The translations under genes and the position numbers were made by a program. From positions 1 through 47,590 of the forward strand of contig JADFYW010000021.1 in NCBI GenBank assembly GCA_015232855.1: a DNA stretch of 47,590 bases, given 5' to 3'. Positions 16,328 to 24,512 of the stretch are shown here, piece by piece; the stretch's first letter is position 1, and the number at the start of each line of letters is the position of its first letter. The DNA comes from Fibrobacteria bacterium (lineage in GTDB: Bacteria > Fibrobacterota > Fibrobacteria > UBA11236 > JADFYW01). The notes beneath the pieces are model-generated. The model was not told the origin of the DNA. It worked only from the letters and a program-made list of their open reading frames with translations, and made no database searches.

Positions 16328-17641
16328 AAGGATAAGCATACGCCAGTCTGAAATTGCTTCAGGTTTTACTTCTCTGCCCAGAAGATCGTAATTTTTCTCG
16401 GATGCTGGATTAAGAACGGGAGTCTTTGCTGTCTTTGTATTAATTGGGGTTGTGCAAGTATCACAATTGACAGTATCTTTGCCAGCAGGTATTCTCATGC
16501 GGTAAAAAATTTTATCTTCTTTCCCATAGACTATCATAACGGTATTGCTATGGGCAGTAATGGTAGGCCAGCTTATGGCAGTTGCTGAACTGTCTACTGT
16601 TTTTGATGAACCAAATCCATAAGGGCCTTTTTCAAGATAGTGTGCAGTTCCTATAGGACTTGGAATAAGATAATGAGCGGTTGGTTTTTCTGGTGCCTGA
16701 TCTTCGGGAATATGAGAATGAGCAATAATGATCTCACCACTATCGGTAATAGCCATGGTAGGGGGCCAGCCATATTCACCCGCTTTACCATCTATTTCTA
16801 AAACGCTTCCATTGGGGTTCCGGTAATAAAGGCTGACCTCTTCTGCTTCTCCTCCTCCAAATACCATATGTACTTTATCATCTTTGTCTACAGCAACAGT
16901 TGGTCCCCATGGTTTTGTATTTCCTGAGAACGTTCCCTGTTTGTCGCTCCAGGTTTTTGTGGCAGCATCATATATTCGGTAAGAGAGAGCACGATTGACT
17001 GAACCGCCGTCCATCCAACGGTAACCGTAATGCAGGTTTCCTTTTGAGTCGGAAGCAATGCTGAATTGGCGTTGTCCTTCGGTACCTTCCTGAGGGATAG
17101 GATCTTCACTTTGCCAGCTATTATCTCCAGGTCTTCTGGTAAGTAAGGGATTTGTTTCTGGGCTTTTGTCCCGGTAAATAGAACGAATATTTCCTTTTGT
17201 ATCAAAATGTACCACTGCATGGATAGCATTACGGATTGATCTGTATTCTGATATGTGGTCTTTGGCATTAGTAACCGTGACAAAATAATAAGTGAGTCTG
17301 TCGTTCGTAATCCATGTAATATATGCATTACCTGCGGAATCTCCGGCAATATCAGCAAATCGAAAAGCCATGCTATTTTCAAGGATAATAGGCGTAGACC
17401 ATTCGTTGTCTCTATATCTGGCATAGTAAATAGCTCCCTCATCTACAGCAATACTGGAACTGCTCCTGAGTGACTTCATGTAAACCAGATGAAAATCGCC
17501 ATTTGGACCAGCTGCTACTCTGCATTGGGTACCGCCATCTGTTCCTGTGATGGCTTTTGGTGCATCAAAATTTATTGCAAAGGTAGTGGTAATGTGTAAT
17601 AATACAAAAAAAAGACTGTACCTGATTTTTGTAAGGTGCAT
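16316..17641 (-). CDS. Secreted beta-propeller-like (BNR/sialidase-fold) protein with C-terminal sorting-like tail
   Basis: The start is ATG 17641, because GGGAGGA sits just upstream and would otherwise be translated from a GTG four codons earlier. A signal peptide (about 1-22, ending TTTFA) precedes repeated blades with alternating motifs such as VAAGPNGDFHLVYM, DSAGNAYITWI, ASDSKGNLHYGY, VDKDDKVHMVF and ITDSGEIIIAH: the G-x-x-H/Y-x-x-Y pattern of six-bladed sialidase-type propellers. No catalytic signature is visible. The end (YDLLGREVKPEA...MLILKKE) resembles type 9-type sorting tails and, like the pectate lyase, finishes ILKK plus an acidic residue. Extracellular or surface protein of unknown ligand. 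Confidence 0.75.
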   Translation of the reverse strand: MHLTKIRYSLFFVLLHITTTFAINFDAPKAITGTDGGTQCRVAAGPNGDFHLVYMKSLRSSSSIAVDEGAIYYARYRDNEWSTPIILENSMAFRFADIAGDSAGNAYITWITNDRLTYYFVTVTNAKDHISEYRSIRNAIHAVVHFDTKGNIRSIYRDKSPETNPLLTRRPGDNSWQSEDPIPQEGTEGQRQFSIASDSKGNLHYGYRWMDGGSVNRALSYRIYDAATKTWSDKQGTFSGNTKPWGPTVAVDKDDKVHMVFGGGEAEEVSLYYRNPNGSVLEIDGKAGEYGWPPTMAITDSGEIIIAHSHIPEDQAPEKPTAHYLIPSPIGTAHYLEKGPYGFGSSKTVDSSATAISWPTITAHSNTVMIVYGKEDKIFYRMRIPAGKDTVNCDTCTTPINTKTAKTPVLNPASEKNYDLLGREVKPEAISDWRMLILKKE

Positions 17642-17776
17642 GGATCCTCCCACTTTTTAAATGTCCCTTCCTCTAACAGATAATAATAAATTTTATCGCT
17701 TTAGGAGTATTTTGATCCTAAAAAATAAGAATTGGGCCAAAAAGGGCTGTTTGGTAGTATTCGAAAGCCATTAATT

Positions 17777-18394
17777 TTAAATAAAACCGAGTATTGTTAA
17801 TGCTTCTAAAAAAAGGATAAGGGAAAAAATAATAAGTGAGAGACCGATAATACGCATAAGGTAATGGTAGATTTTCCCATTTAAAAAGTTTTTTGCTCTG
17901 CCAACAAGTATAGCTATCAAAACTTTAGAACTGATAAGGCATATATAGAATCCTAAAATAAAAGCGAGTGAGGCTGCAAAAGAAATGGTTCTTGCTTTTG
18001 AAATGGCAGGGGCACCGATAGTAAACCAAAAAAGATAGGGATGTAAGCTGAATAGATTTACCAGTATTCCTTTTAAAAAAGTATTGCCGCTTATCTTGTT
18101 CTGTCTGGAATTTTCTCCTTTAGTGAATATATTTTGTATCCCGAGATAAAAGAGAAGAGCGCTGCCAGGGAGAGTTATAATACCCAGTAAAATATCAGAC
18201 TGGGATAATCGGGTTAAAACAAAAAATGTAAATAAAATAATAGGTACATCAGTTGCTAGCGGGGCCAGAGCGACTTTTATACCTGATGTTACATTATTAT
18301 TAATAGTTTCATAAATGACCAAACTTAAAAGTGGTCCTGGAGAAAAGCCTGCTGAAAGCCCTAAGGTAATTCCGAAAATAAGAAAGTGTAACAA
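17777..18394 (-). CDS. LysE/RhtB-family amino-acid exporter (205 aa)
   Basis: About six membrane helices, with the family's N-terminal GITLGLSAGFSPGPLLSLVI (G-x-x-PGP motif), the conserved FLKGILVNLFSLHPYLFW segment and a C-terminal LMRIIGLSLIIFSLILFLEA. Length is normal. The start appears to be TTG 18394, since an in-frame stop lies two codons upstream; no good ribosome site is visible. Family members export amino acids or related small molecules by proton antiport; the substrate cannot be told from sequence. Confidence 0.85.
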   Translation of the reverse strand: MLHFLIFGITLGLSAGFSPGPLLSLVIYETINNNVTSGIKVALAPLATDVPIILFTFFVLTRLSQSDILLGIITLPGSALLFYLGIQNIFTKGENSRQNKISGNTFLKGILVNLFSLHPYLFWFTIGAPAISKARTISFAASLAFILGFYICLISSKVLIAILVGRAKNFLNGKIYHYLMRIIGLSLIIFSLILFLEALTILGFI

Positions 18395-18426
18395 TAGCTA
18401 TAGGCAAGAAGGCCATTGTACCGGTC

Positions 18427-18636
18427 TTATGCCATCCTTTTATCTATTCCTTTTTCACAACAGCCAATAGGGGTGAAAACGGAACATCGCTTTACACATT
18501 TGCAACAACAAATACATTTTTCATTGTCCACTTCCGGAGCATCATATCCATTTTGGGAAATTGCACCAACGGGACAAGAAGTTAAAGTAGGGCAAGGATG
18601 GTTCTGTGGACATAATTCTTTTCTGACAACAATCAT
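18427..18636 (-). CDS. Small 4Fe-4S ferredoxin-like protein (69 aa)
   Basis: Ten or more cysteines occur in two groups: CPQNHPCPTLTSCP (residues about 9-22) and CICCCKCVKRC (about 41-51), as in dicluster-type ferredoxins, although the first group has an unusual spacing (C-x5-C-x5-C). Similar short proteins are annotated as 4Fe-4S-binding. AAGGAG lies 6 bases before the ATG. Cytoplasmic electron carrier or cluster-binding protein; partner unknown, since flanking genes are transporters. Confidence 0.8.
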   Translation of the reverse strand: MIVVRKELCPQNHPCPTLTSCPVGAISQNGYDAPEVDNEKCICCCKCVKRCSVFTPIGCCEKGIDKRMA

Positions 18637-18654
18637 GTAATCTCCTTTTTGATG

Positions 18655-18683
18655 ATTATAGGGTTTGTTTTTATACGAAAGCT
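18655..18683 (-). promoter_or_regulatory. Possible promoter for the ferredoxin gene
   Basis: On the minus strand a perfect TATAAT (complement of 18655-18660) lies about 19 bases before the ferredoxin ATG. The -35 region, about 17 bases further upstream, is poor (AGCTTT). It falls in the short gap after the permease stop, so ferredoxin could be transcribed separately. Confidence 0.35.
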
Positions 18684-20277
18684 AAGGGGTGTTCGGTCCC
18701 TCCTCTTTTGGTTTTAAATCAATGGTCACCCATTTAGCCAGGGCAAAACATGCTGCCATGATGAGGTATGCTGCGGCCCAACGCCAGGCAGGGGTGAGGG
18801 AAAGAGGAGCATCTTTAAAACTCCATACAAAAGAGTGCATAAGACCTATGGCAGATAAAATTGCTCCGGCCAGGCACCAGAGAGCTGCTTTGTAAAACGA
18901 TTTTTCAATTATACAAACTGTTGCGGCGGCGAAAATCATAGCACTAAAGATACTACCTTGTTCGAGGGCAAAGGCACCTGTGAGTTTAATGTCACTTCCG
19001 CCAAAAGCAGTAATGAGTTCACTCGTTTTTTCTTTCCAGACCAGACCCTGACCCAGGACGGAGTCTGCTGCGCGGATACCCGCTTTTGCCATAAAAGCAC
19101 CCCAGGCAGCAACTCCAATCATAACCCCGATTACTGCAGCCGGAGCATGTTTTCTTGGCGTAGTTTGAAACGCCTGTGAAGTGATGACAATGCCTATCCA
19201 TAGCACGATTGCCATGCCGGCCTCAATAGGGATAGCCCATACTACCCAGGCAGCGGTGCCGGTGATACAAAGTGCCGTTATAAAAACTGCGTTTAAAATT
19301 GAGTACCCCGCTCTTGCTCCCAGACCTTTCCAACCCGGATGGCCAATGTATATGGTGGTAGGAAAGCAGGAACCGAATAGAGATGCGGCAACGGTACCAA
19401 TGCCATTGACCATAAGTGATGGGGCTGTAGGAAAAGAGTCGCCAGCTGCTTCTGCGGACTCGATATTCTGAAGTGAGCCGATAACATTAAATGCTCCCAT
19501 TGGGATAATTATATTAATGAAATCAGTAAAATATCCCAACTGAAAGGCTTCAATCAAGTCTCCGATTACCGGTAGGGGAAAATTTAATTGTATGTTGCTA
19601 ACAGGCTGAATTTCTCCGGGGGCCAGCCCCGTTGCCCAGGCAAGGATGGTACCGACAAAGACTGCAACGAAACCTCCCGGCAATCTGCCTTTAAAACGAA
19701 CCTGTCCAAAATAACAAAGAATAATAACTGCCAGCGTGGCGAATCCCACAATAGGATTAGCAAAAGTACGGTAAAGGAATGGAAGTGAAATAAATCCTAA
19801 GGCAATGCCGGAAAGTGTTGAAAGAAGTGCTGCGCGAGGGGCAGATTTTCGAATACGCTCTGCAATAAAAGCACCAAAGAATTCAATTACCCCAGAACCA
19901 AGACACGCCACCAGGCCCGCTTGCCAGGCCATACGTGCAGCATCGTCAGCATTGTAGCCATTTGCTGAGGCCTGAAGTTTAACCGGCAGCATTACCAGAA
20001 AAATGTAAATGAAAACAGAAGGGGTATTAATACCATAGGGAAGTGCGCAAATGTCGCTGCGGCCGGTTTCACGTCCCAGTTTAATAGCCTGCCGTGCATA
20101 AAAGATGTTTCCGATAATAAGGGATACTGCAACCCCCGGTAATATGCTGCCAAAGATAAGACTTGCCGGGAAACCGAGTAGTCCTCCGCAGAGATTAACG
20201 ATTAATAAGACCTGAATCAGATTATCCAGGGCCAGACCAAAAAAGCCGTCTATGTCGCCTCGTACGAACCATTTCAT
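18682..20277 (-). CDS. NCS2-like (nucleobase/xanthine-uracil type) permease, 531 aa
   Basis: The sequence has about 12-14 hydrophobic helices and typical NCS2/AzgA-like features: DNLIQVLLIVNLCGGLLGFP near the N-terminus, GRSDICALPYGINTPSVFIY, and a central IIPMGAFNVIGSLQNIESAE with SLFGSCFPTTIYIGHPGWK, matching the substrate-site segments of the family. Purine or uracil transport is the usual activity. The ATG overlaps the stop of the upstream SAM-hydrolase gene by four bases (20274-20277), so the transporter is coupled to an enzyme that releases adenosine. Transport of adenosine, adenine or a related product is therefore the best guess; direction not known. Confidence 0.8.
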   Translation of the reverse strand: MKWFVRGDIDGFFGLALDNLIQVLLIVNLCGGLLGFPASLIFGSILPGVAVSLIIGNIFYARQAIKLGRETGRSDICALPYGINTPSVFIYIFLVMLPVKLQASANGYNADDAARMAWQAGLVACLGSGVIEFFGAFIAERIRKSAPRAALLSTLSGIALGFISLPFLYRTFANPIVGFATLAVIILCYFGQVRFKGRLPGGFVAVFVGTILAWATGLAPGEIQPVSNIQLNFPLPVIGDLIEAFQLGYFTDFINIIIPMGAFNVIGSLQNIESAEAAGDSFPTAPSLMVNGIGTVAASLFGSCFPTTIYIGHPGWKGLGARAGYSILNAVFITALCITGTAAWVVWAIPIEAGMAIVLWIGIVITSQAFQTTPRKHAPAAVIGVMIGVAAWGAFMAKAGIRAADSVLGQGLVWKEKTSELITAFGGSDIKLTGAFALEQGSIFSAMIFAAATVCIIEKSFYKAALWCLAGAILSAIGLMHSFVWSFKDAPLSLTPAWRWAAAYLIMAACFALAKWVTIDLKPKEEGPNTP

Positions 20278-21071
20278 GTTGTTGGATTCCTATTTACGTT
20301 GATCTTGTCACCAATCTGTAAGTTGAGTGTTGTGGAGGCATTTCCTCCATTCACCGAAATTTCCAAAAACTTGCCCGAACCGATTAATGTCAGGGCTGTA
20401 CCCTGGTCAACCTCACTATAACTTTTCACAAAAGGAATGTTTTTGTGGTTGCTGGCTGAAACCCGGAAGGGTTGATGTTGTAAAAGGTGTGTTTCTTTTA
20501 TGTTCGTAATCAAATTACCAAAATGATCAATGTAGATGATAGTGCCTTTTATGCAATTATGGGTTATCTCCGGTGAATGTGTGGGGAAGGTTGTAATCTT
20601 CAAAACTAACGGCCCCAGTGTACTGAAATTGTCCCCTTTGGATAAATGGGCGGCTGCAGGAGCAAAAATATCCCTTCCATGAAAAGTAGTGCTTGGTGCT
20701 TGAGATAAATATGATTTGCTTTGGATATGTCTGAACTGGCAGCTTTCATCACCTGAAATTACATAACTAAGCACTCCATTGTCCGGAGCAATAAAGTAAT
20801 GTTCTTTTGTTTTCACTACTATAGGAAGTCGTTTGCTCCCAACTCCTGGGTCTACAATGGTTAAAAATATTGTTTGTTTAGGAAAATAGGGCAGACAGTT
20901 GTATAAAACAAATGCAGCTGCGTTTATGTCCCCCGGGGAAACCTCATGGGTTATATCTACAATATGGGCATGGGGATGAATGGAAGAAATAACGCCTTTC
21001 ATTACCCCTGTATACCAGTCCTTGAGACCAAAATCAGTAATAATTGCGATGGTTTTTGGTTTGCAGGGCAT
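20274..21071 (-). CDS. SAM hydroxide adenosyltransferase (DUF62 family SAM hydrolase), 265 aa
   Basis: Conserved family motifs are all present: IITDFGLKDWYTGVMKG at the N-terminus, IVDITHEVSPGDINAAAF, IVDPGVGSKR, APDNGVLSYV, FHGRDIFAPAAA and YIDHFGNLITNI. The Asp/Arg of VDPGVGSKR and the His of FHGRD correspond to the Asp-Arg-His set that activates water in this fluorinase-related family; the product is adenosine plus methionine. Length is normal. It lies 9 bases after the ketopantoate-reductase-like gene and overlaps the NCS2 permease start, suggesting one transcript. Confidence 0.9.
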   Translation of the reverse strand: MPCKPKTIAIITDFGLKDWYTGVMKGVISSIHPHAHIVDITHEVSPGDINAAAFVLYNCLPYFPKQTIFLTIVDPGVGSKRLPIVVKTKEHYFIAPDNGVLSYVISGDESCQFRHIQSKSYLSQAPSTTFHGRDIFAPAAAHLSKGDNFSTLGPLVLKITTFPTHSPEITHNCIKGTIIYIDHFGNLITNIKETHLLQHQPFRVSASNHKNIPFVKSYSEVDQGTALTLIGSGKFLEISVNGGNASTTLNLQIGDKINVNRNPTT

Positions 21072-21080
21072 TACAAGGTT

Positions 21081-22022
21081 TCAATAATTATTTAGAAATA
21101 AAAGCTGTTGGTAAATAACTTCTGTTTTTTTCATTTGAAAACCGTTTTTCGCAGCTTTTTGTATTGGCCGGTGATAAATGGTTTCAAGTTCCAGTTCAAC
21201 TTTCTTTTCATAGTCCAGAAGCATACTAGGCTTATAGGCGGCCATCTGTTCTGTAGTCTGTAACATTTCATCTGTAAATTTATTGTCAATAATAGCGCCG
21301 CAGGACTTTGCAGCCAAAACAACTTCTTTCATCAAATCCCGGATAAGCAATTTCATGGGGGCATGCCGCATTAATTTATCAGTGGTGGTTTGAAAAAGGG
21401 TGCAGAGACCATTATAGGGGACGTTCCATACGAGTTTTTTCCATCGTTCTTTTAAAATATCTCTTGCTGTTTGGGCTTGAATGCCTGCTGAATTAAGATC
21501 GTTTGCGAGGATAGATAGTCTTTTTGAAATAGTTTCCGGGGAGCGTTTTTGGTAGTAATCGCCCATAATAATTTTCCCATAGTCCAGGTGAGTAATATAT
21601 CCCGGTCCTGTTTTGTTTGAACATAAAAAACAAAGGCCACCTATCACCCTGTTGGCTCCAACAAGAGTGGCTATCTCCTCTTCTATGCCTAGTCCGTTTT
21701 GCAACGTGAGTACGAGAGTGTCTTTGTGGGCCATCAGAGGGGGGAGGATAGCCGGGAGAAGATGGTTGTGTGTGGTTTTTAATGCAATTATGATAACATC
21801 ACAGGGTGGCATATTTTTTACATTATGGTAAGTGTTAACTTTTTTTAAATGAAAATCACCATTCGGTGAGTCAACCCTCAGGCCATGTTTGGTTACATGA
21901 GAGTAATCTGTATTTAAAAGAAAGTGAACGCTTTTACCCGCATGGGCTAATAAACCTCCATAATAGCCCCCGACAGCTCCGGTCCCTACGATTGCGTAAT
22001 GTAAATTACCGTTCTCGGTCAT
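21081..22022 (-). CDS. Ketopantoate reductase-like (ApbA/PanE) oxidoreductase, 313 aa
   Basis: An N-terminal NAD(P) fold (IVGTGAVGGYYGGLLAHAG) is followed by CDVIIIALKTT, LTLQNGLG (the NG motif of PanE) and GGLCFLCS. The C-terminal helical domain holds the catalytic-type Lys in LKERWKKLVWNVPYNGLC. Family enzymes reduce 2-dehydropantoate to pantoate with NADPH in the coenzyme A pathway; several paralogues act on other 2-oxo acids, so true PanE activity is not certain. The C-terminal portion, ending in VIYQQLLFLNN, is typical. A perfect hairpin lies 12 bases upstream of the ATG. Confidence 0.82.
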   Translation of the reverse strand: MTENGNLHYAIVGTGAVGGYYGGLLAHAGKSVHFLLNTDYSHVTKHGLRVDSPNGDFHLKKVNTYHNVKNMPPCDVIIIALKTTHNHLLPAILPPLMAHKDTLVLTLQNGLGIEEEIATLVGANRVIGGLCFLCSNKTGPGYITHLDYGKIIMGDYYQKRSPETISKRLSILANDLNSAGIQAQTARDILKERWKKLVWNVPYNGLCTLFQTTTDKLMRHAPMKLLIRDLMKEVVLAAKSCGAIIDNKFTDEMLQTTEQMAAYKPSMLLDYEKKVELELETIYHRPIQKAAKNGFQMKKTEVIYQQLLFLNNY

Positions 22023-22033
22023 AACACTTAAAA

Positions 22034-22059
22034 TATAATAAGCATTATTGCTTATTATA
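22034..22059 (-). terminator. Perfect hairpin between SH3 gene and ketopantoate-reductase-like gene
   Basis: Arms TATAATAAGC and GCTTATTATA are perfectly complementary with a 6-base loop; on the minus strand the stem is preceded by an A/T-rich CTCTTTTTTT and followed by TTTTAAG. It may terminate the SH3-gene transcript, though being only 12 bases from the next ATG it could also act as an operator or leader structure. Confidence 0.5.
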
Positions 22060-22085
22060 AAAAAAGAGTAAAAGATTAAATGGGG

Positions 22086-22520
22086 TTAGTTTTCGTTATT
22101 GAAACGCTCTATCGTTTCTCTGTCTATGAATTCGAATATTTCATTTTTAAAACTTCTGGTCAGTAATATAGCGTCTGCATTCATATCGGTATGATCAAGA
22201 ATGTAGATTGCAGTAGGATTGTCCGTCCAGCCTTGAACTGCCATTTCCTGGAATTTATAGGCATCTTCTGATTCTGGTGGGTCATATTTAACGTCTGTAT
22301 TTGCTACCCAGCCAATGACGCCATTTCCTGCTTTAATTTTTGAATGAGTCCGACCTTTCTCAAGCAGGTAAACCCTTTCGTTTTTGGTAAGTACGGCAAA
22401 CTTATTAACAGCTTTTTTTGATTTGAACATGAATGTCTGGTCGTGTTTGACAATAAGCCCCTGCCTGGAGAATACTGGTAACACAAAAATAAAAACAAGG
22501 CAGAATAAAACTACTTTCAT
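22086..22520 (-). CDS. Exported SH3-like domain protein (144 aa)
   Basis: A signal peptide (about 1-18, LFCLVFIFVLPVFS) precedes a bacterial SH3-like domain (about 20-80) with the usual strands, ending IKAGNGVIGWVANTDVKYD, where G-W-V is the family's closing motif. The C-terminal 60 residues (NPTAIYILDHTDMNADAILL and a charged helix) match nothing known to me. Periplasmic, perhaps peptidoglycan-associated. GGAG lies 9 bases before the ATG and a TATAAT-like -10 about 30 bases upstream, with no clear -35. Confidence 0.7.
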   Translation of the reverse strand: MKVVLFCLVFIFVLPVFSRQGLIVKHDQTFMFKSKKAVNKFAVLTKNERVYLLEKGRTHSKIKAGNGVIGWVANTDVKYDPPESEDAYKFQEMAVQGWTDNPTAIYILDHTDMNADAILLTRSFKNEIFEFIDRETIERFNNEN

Positions 22521-22658
22521 TGATTTCGCTCCGGGTTGGTCTCTCTCTTTATTATAACAAGAATATTCTGAAAAGGCTTGCTGAAAGAAGTAATTTTTTC
22601 AAAAAAAAAGATAAATTTTTTAAAAAAAGCCATTTATTAAAATAAACTTAGCAAGTTT

Positions 22659-23066
22659 TTACTTTTCGAGAGGGAAGCCTTTGCGTTGCCAGAGAAGGAT
22701 ATCCCCTTCAAGTAAAGAAACATTTTTGAATCCTGACTGGATAAACAAAGGGACCGCTAGTGAAGCTCGGCGGCCAGTACGACAGTAGAGAACAATATCT
22801 TTGTCCCAAAAAACAAGGAGGGAATCAATGTTTTCAGGTAGGACATTTAAAGGAATGTTAGTAGCTCCTGGAATATGACCTTGTGCAAATTCTCCCGGGG
22901 TTCTTACATCAATAAGGTAGAGCGTGTCTTTAGTCTGGATTTTTTTTAGAAGGGTATCGGCTGATAACTTTGGAGCATCAGCAGGGCCCCCACAGCTGAT
23001 ATTAATAAAAACTAACGACAGAAAAAATAAAATTATTGTTCGTTTATACAGAGAGAATGGTCGCAT
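22659..23066 (-). CDS. Rhodanese-domain lipoprotein (135 aa)
   Basis: A signal peptide with lipobox NISC (Cys near residue 26) leads into a single rhodanese domain: LYLIDVRTPGEFAQGHIPGA, NIPLNVL and the active-site loop YCRTGRRASLA, where the Cys carries the persulfide. The C-terminus (LLEGDILLWQRKGFPLEK) is the usual rhodanese closing helix. It should be a periplasmic, lipid-anchored sulfur-transfer or sulfur-sensing protein. It starts 12 bases after the lysA stop, so it probably shares the lysA transcript. Confidence 0.87.
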   Translation of the reverse strand: MRPFSLYKRTIILFFLSLVFINISCGGPADAPKLSADTLLKKIQTKDTLYLIDVRTPGEFAQGHIPGATNIPLNVLPENIDSLLVFWDKDIVLYCRTGRRASLAVPLFIQSGFKNVSLLEGDILLWQRKGFPLEK

Positions 23067-23078
23067 TTAAAATTCCTG

Positions 23079-24338
23079 CTATTTTAAAAAATCCGGAATT
23101 TGTTCATTTTTAATTAAATCCTCCATTGTCTGTCTTTTACGGATCAGATGATGGGAATCACAGGTAAGCAAGACCTCTGCTGCAAGTCGTTTTGAATTGT
23201 AATTTGAAGACATTGCAGCGCCATAAGCTCCCGCATCGTGGATTAATAAATAATCTCCAACCTGGGCTTTTGGAAGGAGACGATTACTAACAAAACCTCC
23301 TTCTTGCTGAGTGAAAACATCACAGGATTCACATAGCGGACCACCGACAATAACATCCTGCATTTCTTTGCATTCGGAGGTATTTGCAGGTGAAATAGAA
23401 ATTTCATGGTAGGCTCCATACATGGCTGGACGGATTAAAGTATCAAAACCTGCGTTGACCAGGTAAAAAAGATTCTCTTCCATACGTTTTATAGAACAAA
23501 TTTGTGTGAGAAGAGTACAACTTTCGGCAACCAGGTAACGGCCAGGCTCAATTTCCAACTGAACATCATGTTTGATAGCAGCAGCAATGTCAGCTTTTGT
23601 TTTATCCCACAAATCAAAATAAGCGTTGAGGTCTATCCGTGGTTTATCTTTTTGATAAGGGATAGGTAAACCTCCTCCGGCACTAATAACTTCCAGTGAT
23701 GGGCCAACTTTTTTGGCGTGAGTTACCATTGCCTCACATACTTTTGAAAGGTGTTTGAAATCACTCCCTGATCCTATATGCATGTGCAATCCGTGTACCG
23801 TGAGGCCGGCATTTTTTGCCAGACTGAGGCATTCTTCAATATCCTTATACCATATTCCGTGTTTGGACAGGTCTCCTCCGGTGTTAACCTTTTCAGAGTG
23901 ACCATGCCCAAATCCGGGGTTAATTCTCAGTGTTACTTTTGAACCAGGTGCAAATGTACCAAGCTGCCCAAGCATATCCGGACTCCCCACATTCACTGGA
24001 ATCTGGTATTTCTTGATAAGGGAAATGGCATCATCATCAAAGATATCAGCGGTATAAACAATATCAGATTTACCATCACCGGTTTGAAAACCTGCAGTTA
24101 CTGCCCGGAATATTTCTCCTGCGGATACTGCGTCAACTTTGACACCCTGTTGTTGCACAAGTTTAAGAATGGCTATATTGCTACACGCTTTTTGTGCATA
24201 GCGAATGACGTCTGCGCGCGCTACATCTTTAATTCGCTCTTTAATAGTCTCAGTTTCATAAAAGAACGTTGGTGTTTGGTAGCATTTTGCTAATTCATCA
24301 ACGCGATGATTTCCAATTTTGTTTTGTAAATTATTCAT
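23079..24338 (-). CDS. lysA: Diaminopimelate decarboxylase
   Basis: A PLP-dependent fold-type III decarboxylase of normal length (419 aa), converting meso-diaminopimelate to lysine. Motifs: the PLP lysine in IRYAQKACSN (Lys near residue 49), HGLHMHIGSGSDF, VISAGGGLPIPY, EPGRYLVAESC and the substrate-contacting GPLCESCDVF, which distinguishes lysA from arginine or ornithine decarboxylases. A late DAGAYGAAMSSNYN completes the set. No obvious Shine-Dalgarno precedes the ATG; a 51-aa membrane gene ends 10 bases upstream and may be coupled. Confidence 0.93.
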   Translation of the reverse strand: MNNLQNKIGNHRVDELAKCYQTPTFFYETETIKERIKDVARADVIRYAQKACSNIAILKLVQQQGVKVDAVSAGEIFRAVTAGFQTGDGKSDIVYTADIFDDDAISLIKKYQIPVNVGSPDMLGQLGTFAPGSKVTLRINPGFGHGHSEKVNTGGDLSKHGIWYKDIEECLSLAKNAGLTVHGLHMHIGSGSDFKHLSKVCEAMVTHAKKVGPSLEVISAGGGLPIPYQKDKPRIDLNAYFDLWDKTKADIAAAIKHDVQLEIEPGRYLVAESCTLLTQICSIKRMEENLFYLVNAGFDTLIRPAMYGAYHEISISPANTSECKEMQDVIVGGPLCESCDVFTQQEGGFVSNRLLPKAQVGDYLLIHDAGAYGAAMSSNYNSKRLAAEVLLTCDSHHLIRKRQTMEDLIKNEQIPDFLK

Positions 24339-24348
24339 AATGATTATT

Positions 24349-24504
24349 CTATTTACTTTCTTCGCCGTATTTTTCTACCAGGAAAATTTCAACATTTTTC
24401 AGTACTAACCGGAGAGCATTTTCCATCTTGTAAAGTTGAAAGTAAAGGTTAAAAAAGAATCCCAGAATACAGAAAATTAAAATGAGTAGTAAAAAATTCA
24501 GCAC
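24349..24504 (-). CDS. Small single-pass membrane protein (51 aa), easily overlooked
   Basis: A GTG-initiated frame, preceded by AGAGG with a short spacer, encodes a very hydrophobic N-terminal helix (LNFLLLILIFCILGFFFNLY), then an amphipathic, charged tail ending LVEKYGEESK. It fills the gap between the 222-aa coiled-coil protein (8 bases away) and lysA (10 bases away). The tight spacing, ribosome site and membrane-helix composition support a true gene. No family recognised; it may partner the upstream 222-aa protein. Confidence 0.6.
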   Translation of the reverse strand: MLNFLLLILIFCILGFFFNLYFQLYKMENALRLVLKNVEIFLVEKYGEESK

Positions 24505-24512
24505 AATTACCT

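Noticed and set aside
18689..19788. Plus-strand ORFs opposite the NCS2 permease
   Set aside because: Antisense shadows; the permease frame has clear family motifs throughout.
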